Source: Paraburkholderia rhynchosiae
GTDB taxonomy: Bacteria; Pseudomonadota; Gammaproteobacteria; Burkholderiales; Burkholderiaceae
Direction of reading: 5' to 3'
NCBI RefSeq assembly: GCF_002879865.1
Contig: NZ_PNXY01000021.1
Location: 62,001-126,000, forward strand
Length of the DNA stretch: 64,000 nt
The notes below the pieces were generated by a model, which saw nothing but the letters and a program-made list of their open reading frames with translations, did not search any database and was not told the DNA's origin. A program made the position numbers and the translations under genes. This document shows positions 53,666-63,004 of this stretch, in pieces. Numbering within the stretch: position 1 is the first letter of the stretch; the number at the start of each line of letters is the position of its first letter.

Positions 53666-54460
53666 ATGTTTGTCGATTCGCACTGTCACATTAATTTCGA
53701 AGGACTCGCCGACCGCCTGCCGCAGGTGCTCGAAAATATGCGCAGCCACTCGGTCACGCATGCGCTGTGCGTGTCGGTCGACTTCGAAACGCTGCCGTCC
53801 GTGCTGGAAATCGCCAGCCGGCACGAGAACGTTTATGCGTCGGTGGGCGTCCATCCGGACCACGAGGACATGCGCGAGCCGAGCGTCGCGGAACTGGTCG
53901 AGCTGGCCGAACATCCGAAAGTGGTCGCGATCGGCGAGACGGGCCTCGACTATTACCGTCTTGAAGGCCGCTCGATCGCCGACATGGAATGGCAGCGCGA
54001 GCGCTTTCGCACGCATATCCGCGCCGCGCACGCGACGGGCAAGCCTCTCATCATCCACACGCGGTCGTCGTCGGAGGACACGCTGCGCATCATGACCGAG
54101 GAGCGCGCGAGCGAGCCGGGCGGCGTCATGCATTGCTTCACCGAGCCTTGGGCCGTGGCCGAGCAGGCGCTGGCGCAGAATTTTTACATTTCGCTGTCCG
54201 GCATCGTCACGTTCAAGAGTGCGACGGACGTGCAGGATGTCGCGCGCCGTGTGCCACTCGAGCGCCTCCTGATCGAAACCGATTCGCCGTACCTCGCGCC
54301 GGTGCCGTATCGTGGCAAGCCCAATGAACCTGCGTACGTGAGTTATGTCGGACGTTTCATCGCGCAACAGCGCGAGATGGCGGACGAGGCGCTGGCCGCC
54401 GCGACGACGCAGAACTTCTTCCGCCTCTTCAAGATTCCGGCGCCGCTTGGCGCGCAGTGA
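53666..54460 (+). CDS. ycfH: TatD-family metal-dependent DNase/hydrolase
   Basis: 264-residue TIM-barrel hydrolase, cytosolic, with two metal ions; relatives act as 3'-5' DNases in repair. The ATG at 53666 (MFVDSHCHINFEGL) follows AGGA. Metal motifs: HCH near the start, GVHPDHEDM, GETGLDYYR with Glu, HTRSSSEDT, and GGVMHCFTE, then ETDSPYLAPVPYRGKPNEPAYV. Position after holB matches ycfH of E. coli. Separated by 46 bases from the ankyrin gene. Confidence 0.94.
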   Translation: MFVDSHCHINFEGLADRLPQVLENMRSHSVTHALCVSVDFETLPSVLEIASRHENVYASVGVHPDHEDMREPSVAELVELAEHPKVVAIGETGLDYYRLEGRSIADMEWQRERFRTHIRAAHATGKPLIIHTRSSSEDTLRIMTEERASEPGGVMHCFTEPWAVAEQALAQNFYISLSGIVTFKSATDVQDVARRVPLERLLIETDSPYLAPVPYRGKPNEPAYVSYVGRFIAQQREMADEALAAATTQNFFRLFKIPAPLGAQ

Positions 54461-54506
54461 AAGCAGATCAATATCAATAGGATAGGGGCGTTCCCTAAAG
54501 TAAAAC

Positions 54507-55247
54507 ATGACGAATACTTCGATGCTGACCCAGGCGCGGCGAGCGAGTGCAACAGCCCAAACCGCAGGCGTTTTGGCACGCCGGGGCGCCTCGCGCGTCG
54601 CTTTCGCAGTGGCGCTCGCGTGCGCCGCGCTGACTTCGCTGGTCGCTGTGCCGGCACAGGCCGCGCCAATCGACTCGTTGATCAAGTCGGTGAAATTCGA
54701 CGACGTCGACGGCGTCAAGAAGTTGCTCGCGAAGGGCATGGACCCCAATAGCGTCGATAACCAGGGCATGCCGCTCCTCGTGCTAGCCGCGCGCGAGAAG
54801 TCGGACAAGGTCGGCGCCGCGCTGCTCGCCAATCCGAAGACCGACGTTGAGATCGAGGACAAGGCCGGCGAAAACGCGATGATGATGGCCGCGCTGAACG
54901 GCGACCTCGACTTCGTCAAGCAGTTGATCGCCAAAGACGCCGAGGTGAACAAGAAGGGCTGGGCGCCGCTCCACTACGCCGCTGCCAACGGCCACGACGA
55001 CATCGTGAAGCTGCTGCTCGACCATTCCGCTTACGTCGACGCTGGCTCGCCGAACGGCACCACGCCGCTGATGATGGCCGCGCGCGGCGGCCATGTGTCG
55101 ACGGTGAAGCTGCTGTTGGACAACGGCGCGGACCTGACCGTCAAGAACCAGATCGGCCTCACGGCGCTCGACTTCGCGAAGACCTACAAGGAACCGGACG
55201 TGGTCGAAGGTCTGACCGCGCGTCTGCAGCAGATGCAGCAAAAGTAA
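54507..55247 (+). CDS. Exported ankyrin-repeat protein
   Basis: 246 residues. An N-terminal export signal (RVAFAVALACAALTSLVAVPAQA, cleaved near residue 50) follows a basic leader. The mature protein has about five ankyrin repeats, e.g. NAMMMAALNGDLDFVKQLIA, GWAPLHYAAANGHDDIVKLLL and TTPLMMAARGGHVSTVKLLLDNGADL. It is predicted periplasmic. Similar genes accompany the mltG-tmk-holB block in Burkholderiaceae, from memory. The partner protein is unknown. Confidence 0.9.
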   Translation: MTNTSMLTQARRASATAQTAGVLARRGASRVAFAVALACAALTSLVAVPAQAAPIDSLIKSVKFDDVDGVKKLLAKGMDPNSVDNQGMPLLVLAAREKSDKVGAALLANPKTDVEIEDKAGENAMMMAALNGDLDFVKQLIAKDAEVNKKGWAPLHYAAANGHDDIVKLLLDHSAYVDAGSPNGTTPLMMAARGGHVSTVKLLLDNGADLTVKNQIGLTALDFAKTYKEPDVVEGLTARLQQMQQK

Positions 55248-55448
55248 GCGTGGTAGGGAGCCTGGTAGTGAAGCGCGGCCGGTCCGACTGCTCGGCGAGC
55301 CCTGCCGTACATATGCCTGAGGATAGCGGCTGCCGGCTCGCTACCGCATCGCAAAACAGTGCAGAATGACGACTTTGGCGCGCGGCACGCGCGCGCTGTC
55401 CGGATGCGGCAACAGACCGCCTGATAAACGACCCTGGAAAGGAACACC

Positions 55449-55805
55449 ATGCTACGGGCTTTGATTTTCGCCAGCGCGTTTGCCGTACCATTATCGGCCG
55501 CCGCGTTTACGGGAGGCGACCTCAACAAGCTGTGCACGAAGACGGATATGGCGTCGCGCAGTGCGTGCGCCGCCTATATCGAAGGCGCCGCCGACGGCAT
55601 CTTCAACACCATCGACGCGATCGGCGGCACCACCGGCCCGCGCGTCGGCCAGTACTTCTGCCTGCCGCAAGACGCGCGCTCGGCCCAGCTCACCGATGCA
55701 GTACGCAAGTACATCGCGGAAAATCCGATCGTCGGGGGCTACAACGCCAGCACGGCGATTTCATTGGGACTCGGCAAGGCGTTTCCTTGCAAGAGCGGAA
55801 CTTGA
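55449..55805 (+). CDS. Rap1a/Tai-type immunity-like periplasmic protein
   Basis: 118 residues with signal peptide (MLRALIFASAFAVPLSAAA). The mature part has the Rap1a pattern: GGDLNKLCTKTDMASRSACAAYIEGAADG, a central CLPQDARSAQLTDAVRKYI and a C-terminal NPIVGG ... FPC, with four Cys able to form two disulfides. Rap1a proteins neutralise periplasmic type VI effectors in Serratia; here no effector gene lies nearby, so a toxin-immunity role is unproven. AAAGGAA precedes the ATG. Confidence 0.78.
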   Translation: MLRALIFASAFAVPLSAAAFTGGDLNKLCTKTDMASRSACAAYIEGAADGIFNTIDAIGGTTGPRVGQYFCLPQDARSAQLTDAVRKYIAENPIVGGYNASTAISLGLGKAFPCKSGT

Positions 55806-56174
55806 CATTTGATTGCGCCTCAGGCGTGGCGCGCCTTGTTTCCGGCGCGTCCAGTTTTCTGGCGTACCAAGCCGCCGGTGTTTGTTTCACGATGTTTGCT
55901 TTAAAGCGTTTTTCATAGCATCTGCGTGTGCCGCATGCCGCGGACACGTTCCACTATGAGCCGCGTGCCGCCGTTCGCGGGCATGGCCGGCTCGAAAAGC
56001 GGGACGCATCGTTTGATGCGCGTGCTCGCGTCGAAAGTGCTTCACGGCGGTTTTTCACCGCGCTTTTCACTGGCGTCCGGCAGGTTCATCCCGCGGCGCG
56101 CATCACGCTGTGCCGTCGCCGCGCTTCATGCCCGCCGGCCTGTCCCCACTCAACCGAAAAGGAGATTGTCCTTC
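55806..56174. other. Intergenic region upstream of the MscS-type gene
   Basis: No gene recognised. An open frame running into the MscS-type gene from 55926 has Arg/Ser/Pro-rich composition without family similarity; the real start has a good Shine-Dalgarno at 56161-56164. Confidence 0.6.
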
Positions 56175-57416
56175 ATGCCTTTTCTCGATGAACTCGATCA
56201 TCTCGACCGCATCGCCGAAGCGCCGCTGCATACGTGGCCCGGCGCGTTGATGGTCTCGGTCATCGCTGTGCTGATCGGCATCGGCGTGCACCGGATCGGC
56301 GCACGTATCGTGACGCGGATCGCGCGGCCTTATCCGCTCACCAGCGTCGTGCTGCGCTATATCGACAAGCCGTCGCTGTTCGTGCTGGTCATCCTCGCAC
56401 TGGAAGCCGTCTGGTGGGAGGCGCCCGACGTGCTCACCTTCATCGGGCCATTGCGCGACGCCGCGGCGATTGCGCTGATCGGTGCGTTGACGTGGCTGTC
56501 GGTGCGCTCGGCGGCGGCTATCGGCGAGGCGATCATTCAGGCCCATCCGCTCGACACCGCCGACAATCTCCACGCGCGCCGCATTCATACGCAGGCCAGA
56601 GTGCTCGCGCGCTCGGTGATGCTGGTGATCGTGATTGTCGGCGTCGGCGGCGCATTGATGACGTTTCCGAACGTCAGGCAGATCGGCGCGAGCTTGCTGG
56701 CGTCGGCCGGTGTGGCCGGTCTGGTCGCCGGTATTGCCGCGCGGCCGGTGCTCGGCAATCTGATTGCCGGCTTGCAGATTGCGCTCTCGCAGCCGATCCG
56801 GCTCGACGACGTCGTCGTGATCGAGAGCGAATGGGGGCGTATCGAGGAGATCACCGGGACGTATGTGTCGGTGCGCCTGTGGGACCAGCGGCGGCTGATC
56901 GTGCCGCTGCAATGGTTTATCGAAAACCCGTTTTCGAACTGGACGCGCAGCAGTTCGCAGATCATCGGCACGGTGTTTCTGTACGTCGATTACCGGATGC
57001 CGCTCGCGCCGTTGCGCGAGGAACTCGCACGCATCGTGGAAGCCGCTCCCGAGTGGGATCGACGCGTGCAGGTGCTGCAAGTCACCGAGGGCACCGAGCG
57101 CTCGATGCAATTGCGTGCGCTCGTCAGTTCGCTCGATTCGGGTTTGAACTGGGATTTGCGCTGCCGCGTGCGCGAGGGGCTGCTCGACTTCATCCAGAAG
57201 CACTATCCGCAGTATCTGCCGCGAGCGCGCGCCGAAGTGTCGGCGGAACTCGAAAACGGCAAGGGCGAGCCGCTCGACTGGGTGCCGCGCGGCACGCGCA
57301 CGCCTGCAGGCAGCACGGCGGCGCATACTGAGGCCGATCCGGTGGCGAGCCGCCCTGGCCAGGCTGCGGTGCCTACGCCCGGGACGCATTCGCGTAAGGT
57401 GAAGGAAACGGCCTAG
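56175..57416 (+). CDS. Mechanosensitive ion channel, MscS family
   Basis: 413-residue inner-membrane protein. The ATG at 56175 (MPFLDELDHLDRI) is preceded by GGAG. Four or so membrane segments (ALMVSVIAVLIGIGVHRIG, SLFVLVILALEAVWW, AAIALIGALTWLSVR, VMLVIVIVGVGGALM) lead to the pore helix ASLLASAGVAGLVAGIAARPVLGNLIAGLQIALSQP (two parts), the MscS signature, followed by the beta domain LDDVVVIESEWGRIEEITGTYV. The Pro/Ala-rich C-tail is variable. Likely opens on membrane tension to release solutes after osmotic downshift. Confidence 0.93.
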   Translation: MPFLDELDHLDRIAEAPLHTWPGALMVSVIAVLIGIGVHRIGARIVTRIARPYPLTSVVLRYIDKPSLFVLVILALEAVWWEAPDVLTFIGPLRDAAAIALIGALTWLSVRSAAAIGEAIIQAHPLDTADNLHARRIHTQARVLARSVMLVIVIVGVGGALMTFPNVRQIGASLLASAGVAGLVAGIAARPVLGNLIAGLQIALSQPIRLDDVVVIESEWGRIEEITGTYVSVRLWDQRRLIVPLQWFIENPFSNWTRSSSQIIGTVFLYVDYRMPLAPLREELARIVEAAPEWDRRVQVLQVTEGTERSMQLRALVSSLDSGLNWDLRCRVREGLLDFIQKHYPQYLPRARAEVSAELENGKGEPLDWVPRGTRTPAGSTAAHTEADPVASRPGQAAVPTPGTHSRKVKETA

Positions 57417-57750
57417 CGCGCAGCAGAGGCTGGCAGGATAGCGTGCGGAAAGCGCTGAGCGGTGCCTGGAGCGGCTGAACAATAGCGGCGGAAACGGCTG
57501 AAGACCGCACGAGAAGTGCGTAAAAACGCGTCCGAAAAACTCGTGGACCACGCCTGCATCGCGCTTTTCAGCGCAAATGGGCCCGCCGGCCGATGCAACC
57601 GATCGGCCGTCAAGGGGTCGAACCGTCCACTTACTCATCAACCTGACGCGGCAGGGCGTGCTCCAGGTGAAAAGTGCCGAGGCGCTCCATGCGTGACGAG
57701 CGCCAGCTGCACTCTTGCCGATGCCGCGCGAAACAAGGAGGACTTGCAAC
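57417..57750. other. Intergenic region upstream of otsA
   Basis: No gene recognised. It contains a perfect inverted repeat CGGCCGAT-N7-ATCGGCCG at 57587-57609, possibly an operator or hairpin about 140 bases before otsA. Confidence 0.6.
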
Positions 57751-59163
57751 ATGGGCCGACTGATCGTCGTGTCGAATCGCGTCGCGACGCCGACGGAAAC
57801 CAAAGGATCGGCGGGCGGCCTCGCTGTCGGCGTATTCGGTGCGCTCAAGGATGCCGGGGGCGTATGGTTCGGCTGGAGCGGCGACGTGGTGAGCGAGACG
57901 GTCGCCAACGCCGGGCCGACGCTTGAACAGGACGGCGCCGTGACGTTCGCCACCGTGGGTCTCACGCGCAAGGATTACGACCAGTACTACCGCGGCTTTT
58001 CGAACGCGACGCTGTGGCCGGTGTTCCACTATCGCAACGACCTCGCGCGCTACGAGCGCGAGGAATACGCGGGCTACCGGCGCGTCAACGCGTGGCTCGC
58101 GCACAAGCTGATCAAGCTCCTGGAACCCGACGACGTTATCTGGATTCACGACTACCACCTGATTCCATTCGCCGAAGCGCTGCGCAGCGAAGGCATCACG
58201 AACCGGATAGGCTTCTTCCTGCACATTCCGTTTCCGTCGCCGCAAATCCTGCTCAACATCCCGCCGCACGAAGAACTGGTGAAGTCGCTGTCGTGCTACG
58301 ACCTGTTGGGCTTCCAGACCGCGACCGATCAGGAGGCGTTCCACGATTATGTGACGCGTCACGCGCGCGGCACGGTGTCGTCGGAAGGTTATGTGGAGGC
58401 GTTCGGGCGCAAGCTGCGCACGGGCGTCTATCGCATCGGCGTGTTTCCTGACGAGATCGCGGAACAGGCGAAGCGCTACGAGAGCCGTCAGCATGTGCTC
58501 GATCTGAAGCAGAGCCTGGAAGGCCGCAAACTGATCATGAGCGTGGACCGGCTCGATTATTCGAAGGGACTGGTCGAGCGTTTTCGCGCGTTCGAACATC
58601 TGCTGGAACGCTCGCCCGAATGGCGCGGCAACGTCACACTCGTGCAGATCGCGCCGCCGACCCGTTCGGACGTCGTGACCTATCAGAAAATCCGTCAGGA
58701 TCTGGAGTACGAAGCAGGGCGCATCAACGGGCGCTATTCGGGCCTCGACTACACGCCAATCCGCTATCTGAACCAGCAATATGACCGGTGGAAACTGATG
58801 TCGCTGTTCCGCGAATCGCAGATCGGCTTCGTCACGCCCTTGCACGACGGCATGAATCTCGTCGCGAAGGAATATGTCGCCGCACAGAATCCCGATGACC
58901 CGGGCGTGCTCGTGCTGTCGATCTTCGCGGGCGCGGCGGCGGAGCTCTCGGGCGCGCTGCTCGTGAATCCGCACGATGCGATCGGCATGTGCGAGGCCTT
59001 GCAGCGCGCGCTGCAAATGCCGCTCGACGCGCGTCAACGGCGTCACGAGATCAACATGGCGGCGCTGCGCAAGAACGATCTCGGCGTGTGGCGCGACAGC
59101 TTCCTGCGCGACCTGCGCAGCATGCCGATGCAGAAACCGGGCAAGGGCGGCGGGCACAGGTGA
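57751..59163 (+). CDS. otsA: Alpha,alpha-trehalose-phosphate synthase (UDP-forming)
   Basis: 470-residue GT20 enzyme making trehalose 6-phosphate from UDP-glucose and glucose 6-phosphate; trehalose protects from osmotic and desiccation stress. The ATG at 57751 has a strong AAGGAGG. Seen: IVVSNRVATP, SAGGLAVGVFGAL, WIHDYHLIPFAEALR, MSVDRLDYSKGLVERF and VTPLHDGMNLVAKEYVAAQ. No otsB phosphatase lies in the window, so the second step must be encoded elsewhere. It follows the MscS-type channel gene; both belong to osmotic responses. Confidence 0.97.
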   Translation: MGRLIVVSNRVATPTETKGSAGGLAVGVFGALKDAGGVWFGWSGDVVSETVANAGPTLEQDGAVTFATVGLTRKDYDQYYRGFSNATLWPVFHYRNDLARYEREEYAGYRRVNAWLAHKLIKLLEPDDVIWIHDYHLIPFAEALRSEGITNRIGFFLHIPFPSPQILLNIPPHEELVKSLSCYDLLGFQTATDQEAFHDYVTRHARGTVSSEGYVEAFGRKLRTGVYRIGVFPDEIAEQAKRYESRQHVLDLKQSLEGRKLIMSVDRLDYSKGLVERFRAFEHLLERSPEWRGNVTLVQIAPPTRSDVVTYQKIRQDLEYEAGRINGRYSGLDYTPIRYLNQQYDRWKLMSLFRESQIGFVTPLHDGMNLVAKEYVAAQNPDDPGVLVLSIFAGAAAELSGALLVNPHDAIGMCEALQRALQMPLDARQRRHEINMAALRKNDLGVWRDSFLRDLRSMPMQKPGKGGGHR

Positions 59164-59302
59164 TGGAGTGGGCGAAGGGATGGACGACGGGTTGGACGGC
59201 GATACAAGCCGCATGCGTGCGCAGGCGCACTGAGCGGGCCACAGGCGGCGCTATAGCCGGAGCACGCGCGCCACGACACAACATCGATCCGCGGATGGCC
59301 GC

Positions 59303-60466
59303 ATGCTGACCGCGCTCGCCATTGCGGGTTACCGGTCGTTGCGCGAATTGATCGTGCCGCTCGGCCGGCTGAACGTCATCACCGGGGCGAACGGCAGCGG
59401 GAAATCGAGCGTCTATCGTTCGCTGCGTCTGCTCGCGGAAACGGCGCGTGGCGGGGTGATCACGTCGCTTGCGCGCGAAGGCGGTTTGCCGTCGACCTTA
59501 TGGGCGGGTCCCGAACGCTTTTCGCGGGGCATGCTGGCCGGCGAGTTGGCGGTTCAAGGCACGGCCCGCAAACAACCGGTGAGCCTGCGGCTTGGGTTCG
59601 CGGGCGAACAGTTCAGCTATGCGATCGATCTTGGGCTGCCGCAGCCGACAACAAGCAGGTTCGTGCTCGATCCGGTCATCAAACGCGAGTGCATCTGGAG
59701 CGGACCGGTGTTGCGACCGTCGGCGTTGCTGGTGGACCGGCACGGCGCGGCGCTGCGCACGCGTGATGAGCATGGCGACTGGCAAACCGTACCGCAGCCC
59801 GTCGCGAGCTTCGACAGCATGATGACGGAGTTCGCCGACCCGCGCTCCGCGCCGGAGATGATCACGGTGCGCGAGCAAATCCGCTCCTGGCGCTTCTACG
59901 ATCATTTCCGCACCGACGCCGACGCGCCCGCGCGCATGCCGCAAATCGGCACGCATACGCCGGTGCTGTCCGACGACGGCGCGGACCTGGCCGCGGCTTT
60001 GCAGACCATCCGCGAGATCGGCGATCCGTCAGCGATCGATGCCGCGATCGACGATGCGTTTCCCGGCTCGCGTCTGGACATCGCGACGCAAGACGGCCGC
60101 TTCGAAGTGCAGATGCAGCAGCATGGCCTCCTGCGGCCGCTGAAGGGTGCGGAATTATCCGACGGCACATTGCGCTATCTGTTGCTGGTGGCAGCGCTGT
60201 TGACACCGCGTCCGCCCGCGCTCCTGGTGCTGAACGAACCGGAAACGAGCTTGCATCCGGACCTGTTGCCGGCGCTCGCGCGGCTGATCATTCAGGCCGC
60301 CGTGCATTCGCAGGTGCTGGTCGTGTCGCACGCGGCGCGCTTGATCGCGGCGCTCGAACGCGAGGAGGCGAGCGAATCCATCGTGCTGGAGAAACACTTC
60401 GGCGCAACGCGCATCGCCGACGCGGATGAGCGCGATATACCGGCGTGGAAATGGCCGTCGCGCTGA
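59303..60466 (+). CDS. AAA/ABC-type ATPase, OLD/RecF-like (AAA_21)
   Basis: 387-residue predicted ATPase with an SMC/RecF-like head. Walker A VITGANGSGKSSVYR (about residues 28-40), D-loop/Walker B ALLVLNEPETSLHPDLLPALARLI and VLVVSHAARLIAALE at the C-terminal end; ELSDGTLRYLLLVAAL resembles the ABC signature region. There is no TOPRIM nuclease domain or coiled-coil arm, so it is not a full OLD nuclease. Function unknown; relatives act in DNA repair or phage defence but this copy has no defence neighbours. It lies between otsA and a glycosyltransferase gene. Confidence 0.85.
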   Translation: MLTALAIAGYRSLRELIVPLGRLNVITGANGSGKSSVYRSLRLLAETARGGVITSLAREGGLPSTLWAGPERFSRGMLAGELAVQGTARKQPVSLRLGFAGEQFSYAIDLGLPQPTTSRFVLDPVIKRECIWSGPVLRPSALLVDRHGAALRTRDEHGDWQTVPQPVASFDSMMTEFADPRSAPEMITVREQIRSWRFYDHFRTDADAPARMPQIGTHTPVLSDDGADLAAALQTIREIGDPSAIDAAIDDAFPGSRLDIATQDGRFEVQMQQHGLLRPLKGAELSDGTLRYLLLVAALLTPRPPALLVLNEPETSLHPDLLPALARLIIQAAVHSQVLVVSHAARLIAALEREEASESIVLEKHFGATRIADADERDIPAWKWPSR

Positions 60467-60637
60467 ACGGGTCCGCGCAATGCGTACTGAATTGCGGTGC
60501 GCCGCGCCATGTAAGCTGAATGTAACAGCGCGGAACAAATGCAAGACGGGGCGCTTTTTGTCCCCCGGTAGGGAATAATGCTTCGATGCCTGTGGTGCGC
60601 GCGCGTGCGGCGCCAATAGCGCATTGATCGGAAGACC

Positions 60638-60692
60638 GGCGCTGGTCCGTTCAGCGCCACTGACGGTGCGTCCGAAGGCGCAAGCCGTCAGT
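60638..60692 (+). promoter_or_regulatory. Two back-to-back hairpins in the leader of the glycosyltransferase gene
   Basis: Hairpin 1: GGCGCTG (60638-60644) / CAGCGCC (60652-60658), loop GTCCGTT. Hairpin 2: ACTGACGG (60659-60666) / CCGTCAGT (60685-60692), with an inner stem TGCG/CGCA (60667-60670/60679-60682) and loop TCCGAAGG. They are contiguous and end four bases before the Shine-Dalgarno (GGAG 60697-60700) of the next gene. No T-run follows, so it is not a simple terminator. Confidence 0.65.
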
Positions 60693-60706
60693 TCACGGAG
60701 ACAACT

Positions 60707-61774
60707 ATGAAGATTGCGCAGATCGCCCCCTTGACCGAATCGGTGCCGCCGAAGCTGTATGGCGGCACGGAGCGCGTCGTGTCGTACATCACCGAGGCGC
60801 TCGTCGAACTCGGCCATGACGTGACGCTGTTCGCGAGCGGCGACTCCATCACGAGCGCGAAGCTCGAGGCCGTCTGGCCGCGCGCGCTGCGCCTCGACCC
60901 GGGCATTCGCGATCGTGTCGCGCCCCATATGCTGCTGATGGAACTGGTGCGCCGCCAGGCCGAGAATTTCGATGTCCTGCATTTTCACCTCGACTATTAC
61001 TCGTTCTCGGTCTTCAAGCGCCAGGAGACGCCGTTCGTCACGACCATGCACGGCCGTCTCGATCTGCCCGAACAACAGCCGGTGTTCGACACGTTCAATA
61101 CCGCGCCGGTGATTTCGATTTCCAATGCACAGCGTCATCCGCTGCCGCAAGCGCGCTGGTTGACCACGGTCTATCACGGGCTACCCGAGCAGCTCTATAC
61201 GCCGCAGCCGGTCGAGCAGAAGTACCTCGCGTTTCTCGGGCGCATTTCGCCGGAAAAACGCGTCGATACCGCGATCCGCATTGCCGGGCGCTGCGGCATG
61301 CCGATTCGCATCGCCGCCAAGGTGGACGCTGCGGATCGCGAGTATTTCGAACGCGATATTCGCCCGCTGCTGGACTTGCCGCACGTCGAGTTCATCGGCG
61401 AGATCGCGGACCATCAGAAGGCCGAGTTCCTCTCGGGCGCGCATGCGCTGCTGTTTCCGATCGACTGGCCGGAGCCGTTCGGCCTCGTCATGATCGAAGC
61501 AATGGCGTGCGGCACGCCGGTCGTCGCGTTCAACCGCGGCTCGGTGCCTGAGGTGCTGGAAGATGGCCTGACGGGCTTTATCGTCGAAGATGAGATCGGC
61601 GCCGTGGCAGCGGTCAACCGCCTGCATAAGATGCCGCGTGCGGGCGTGCGCCAGCGCTTCGAGGAGCGCTTCACGTCGCACCGCATGGCGCAGCAGTATG
61701 TTGACGCGTATCAGTCCGTGATCCGCGCGCAAAAGCGTTCGCGCTTCAAGGTGGTGGACAGCTCGGGCCGTTGA
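60707..61774 (+). CDS. Glycosyltransferase family 4 protein
   Basis: 355-residue GT-B retaining glycosyltransferase, cytosolic. N-terminal acceptor half: MKIAQIAPLTESVPPKLYGGTERVVSYITEAL. C-terminal donor half: FLGRISPEKRVDTAIRIA, IAAKVDAADREYFE, and the family signature FPIDWPEPFGLVMIEAMACGTPVVAFNRGSVPEVLEDG, with the E-x7-E pair that contacts the nucleotide sugar. Substrate unknown; members make glycogen-like or envelope glycans. Good Shine-Dalgarno at 60697, directly after two stable hairpins. Nearby otsA suggests a link to trehalose or stress carbohydrates, by context only. Confidence 0.92.
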   Translation: MKIAQIAPLTESVPPKLYGGTERVVSYITEALVELGHDVTLFASGDSITSAKLEAVWPRALRLDPGIRDRVAPHMLLMELVRRQAENFDVLHFHLDYYSFSVFKRQETPFVTTMHGRLDLPEQQPVFDTFNTAPVISISNAQRHPLPQARWLTTVYHGLPEQLYTPQPVEQKYLAFLGRISPEKRVDTAIRIAGRCGMPIRIAAKVDAADREYFERDIRPLLDLPHVEFIGEIADHQKAEFLSGAHALLFPIDWPEPFGLVMIEAMACGTPVVAFNRGSVPEVLEDGLTGFIVEDEIGAVAAVNRLHKMPRAGVRQRFEERFTSHRMAQQYVDAYQSVIRAQKRSRFKVVDSSGR

Positions 61775-62043
61775 TCGCCGCGAGCGGGGCGCGGCCGCTT
61801 GACCACGGCCGGCTCGGCAAGGCCCGCGCCCTTGGCGCCCGCCTTGCCGCATGCGTTTTGCAGCGTGAATTTCCGCGGCCGTGGGCTCGCGTATCGAGGA
61901 CCGGCACTGGCCTCGCGGGACACCATGACCCGGCATCCAGCACTCAGCACCCGGCATGCGGCGAATCAGATGACGCAGGCGCGGTAAGCGGCCAAACCGT
62001 CAGGCGCGGCCGCTAGCCATCTCGCCGAAGCAACCTCTCAAGC

Positions 62044-62631
62044 TTAAATCTTCAGGCGCGAAACCTTGGTGCCCTGGAGCGACAAGTCGCCCATCAGACC
62101 GGCATTGGTCAGCACGAACACCTCGACGGGCGCCGTGGCCGTGTTGCTGTCGATCGCGCCGTTCGCACCCATCTTTACCAGCGCGACGGAAGCGTCGCCG
62201 CCCACCGACCAGCCATCGGCATTGCGGAATTTGTCGAGCGCGTCCTGCGTCATGAACAGGAAGATGATCGCCTTCGACTGCGCGCCGGCCTGCAAACCGA
62301 ACGAGCCGGAAATCGTGCTGTAGTAGCCGACCGTGCTGCCGCCCACGCGCAGCGAGCCTTCGCCGTACTGACCGCCGACAATGAAGCCCGCTTGCAGCAC
62401 CGACGGGAACACCAGCACGCCGCGCGCCTTGGAGACCAGTTCGCGCGAGCCCTTCACGGTCGTGTACAGCCGGGACATGGTGCCGTCGACGCTAGCGTCG
62501 ATCGACTGGCGTTTGGACGCATCGGTGGCGGCGTTGTCGCGGCCACCGGTGCTGGTCGTACAACCGGCGAGTGCAAGGCCTCCGAAAGCGAGCGCAGCGG
62601 TAGTCTTCAACATGAAGTGTCGTCTTTGCAT
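62044..62631 (-). CDS. SYLF/Ysc84-domain lipoprotein
   Basis: 195 residues; the ATG at 62631 (MQRRHFMLKTTAALAFGG) follows GGAG. Lipoprotein signal with twin-arginine-like N-terminus ends at LAGC. The mature part is a SYLF lipid-binding domain: LVSKARGVLVFPSVLQAGFIVGGQYGEGSL, GYYSTISGSFGLQAGAQSKAI and SVGGDASVALVKMGANGAID. Bacterial members are envelope proteins of unclear role; the domain binds phosphoinositides in eukaryotes. It is single on the minus strand. Confidence 0.9.
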   Translation of the reverse strand: MQRRHFMLKTTAALAFGGLALAGCTTSTGGRDNAATDASKRQSIDASVDGTMSRLYTTVKGSRELVSKARGVLVFPSVLQAGFIVGGQYGEGSLRVGGSTVGYYSTISGSFGLQAGAQSKAIIFLFMTQDALDKFRNADGWSVGGDASVALVKMGANGAIDSNTATAPVEVFVLTNAGLMGDLSLQGTKVSRLKI

Positions 62632-63004
62632 CGTTTTTCTCCGTATGGTTCCGGGGCGCAACCGCGGGAAATCGCGCGCTTGCCTTTGAAGTTATATCAC
62701 ACGGAAAAGCAAAAGGCGCCCTCGGACGTCACGCGAAAAGCCTTACGTGACGGGGCTTTGCGGCAGATCGAAAAGAGTGACGTGGTAAATTTGACCGCTG
62801 TGGAAGTCCGGCTCGCAGACCGCACCGGAGCGCGTTCGAGCGGCCTCGCGGCGAACCGGATCCCGCTCGCATTCGCGAGCGAACACGCGAATCGCGACAC
62901 GTGTCGGCGCCTATTTTTACCGATTCTCGCGCCCGCTGATTCGGGTTGCAGTCCGATTGAAACTGTTGCCTCGGCGCCGCAGATCCACGGCGCCCTGCGC
63001 CATC
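62632..63004. other. Intergenic region upstream of the SYLF gene
   Basis: No gene recognised. A perfect inverted repeat ATTCGCG-N8-CGCGAAT occurs at 62871-62892. Confidence 0.6.

Noticed and set aside
56103..57971. Minus-strand open frame of 622 codons over the MscS-type and otsA genes
   Set aside because: Antisense to two recognised genes and composed of Arg/His/Pro-rich sequence.
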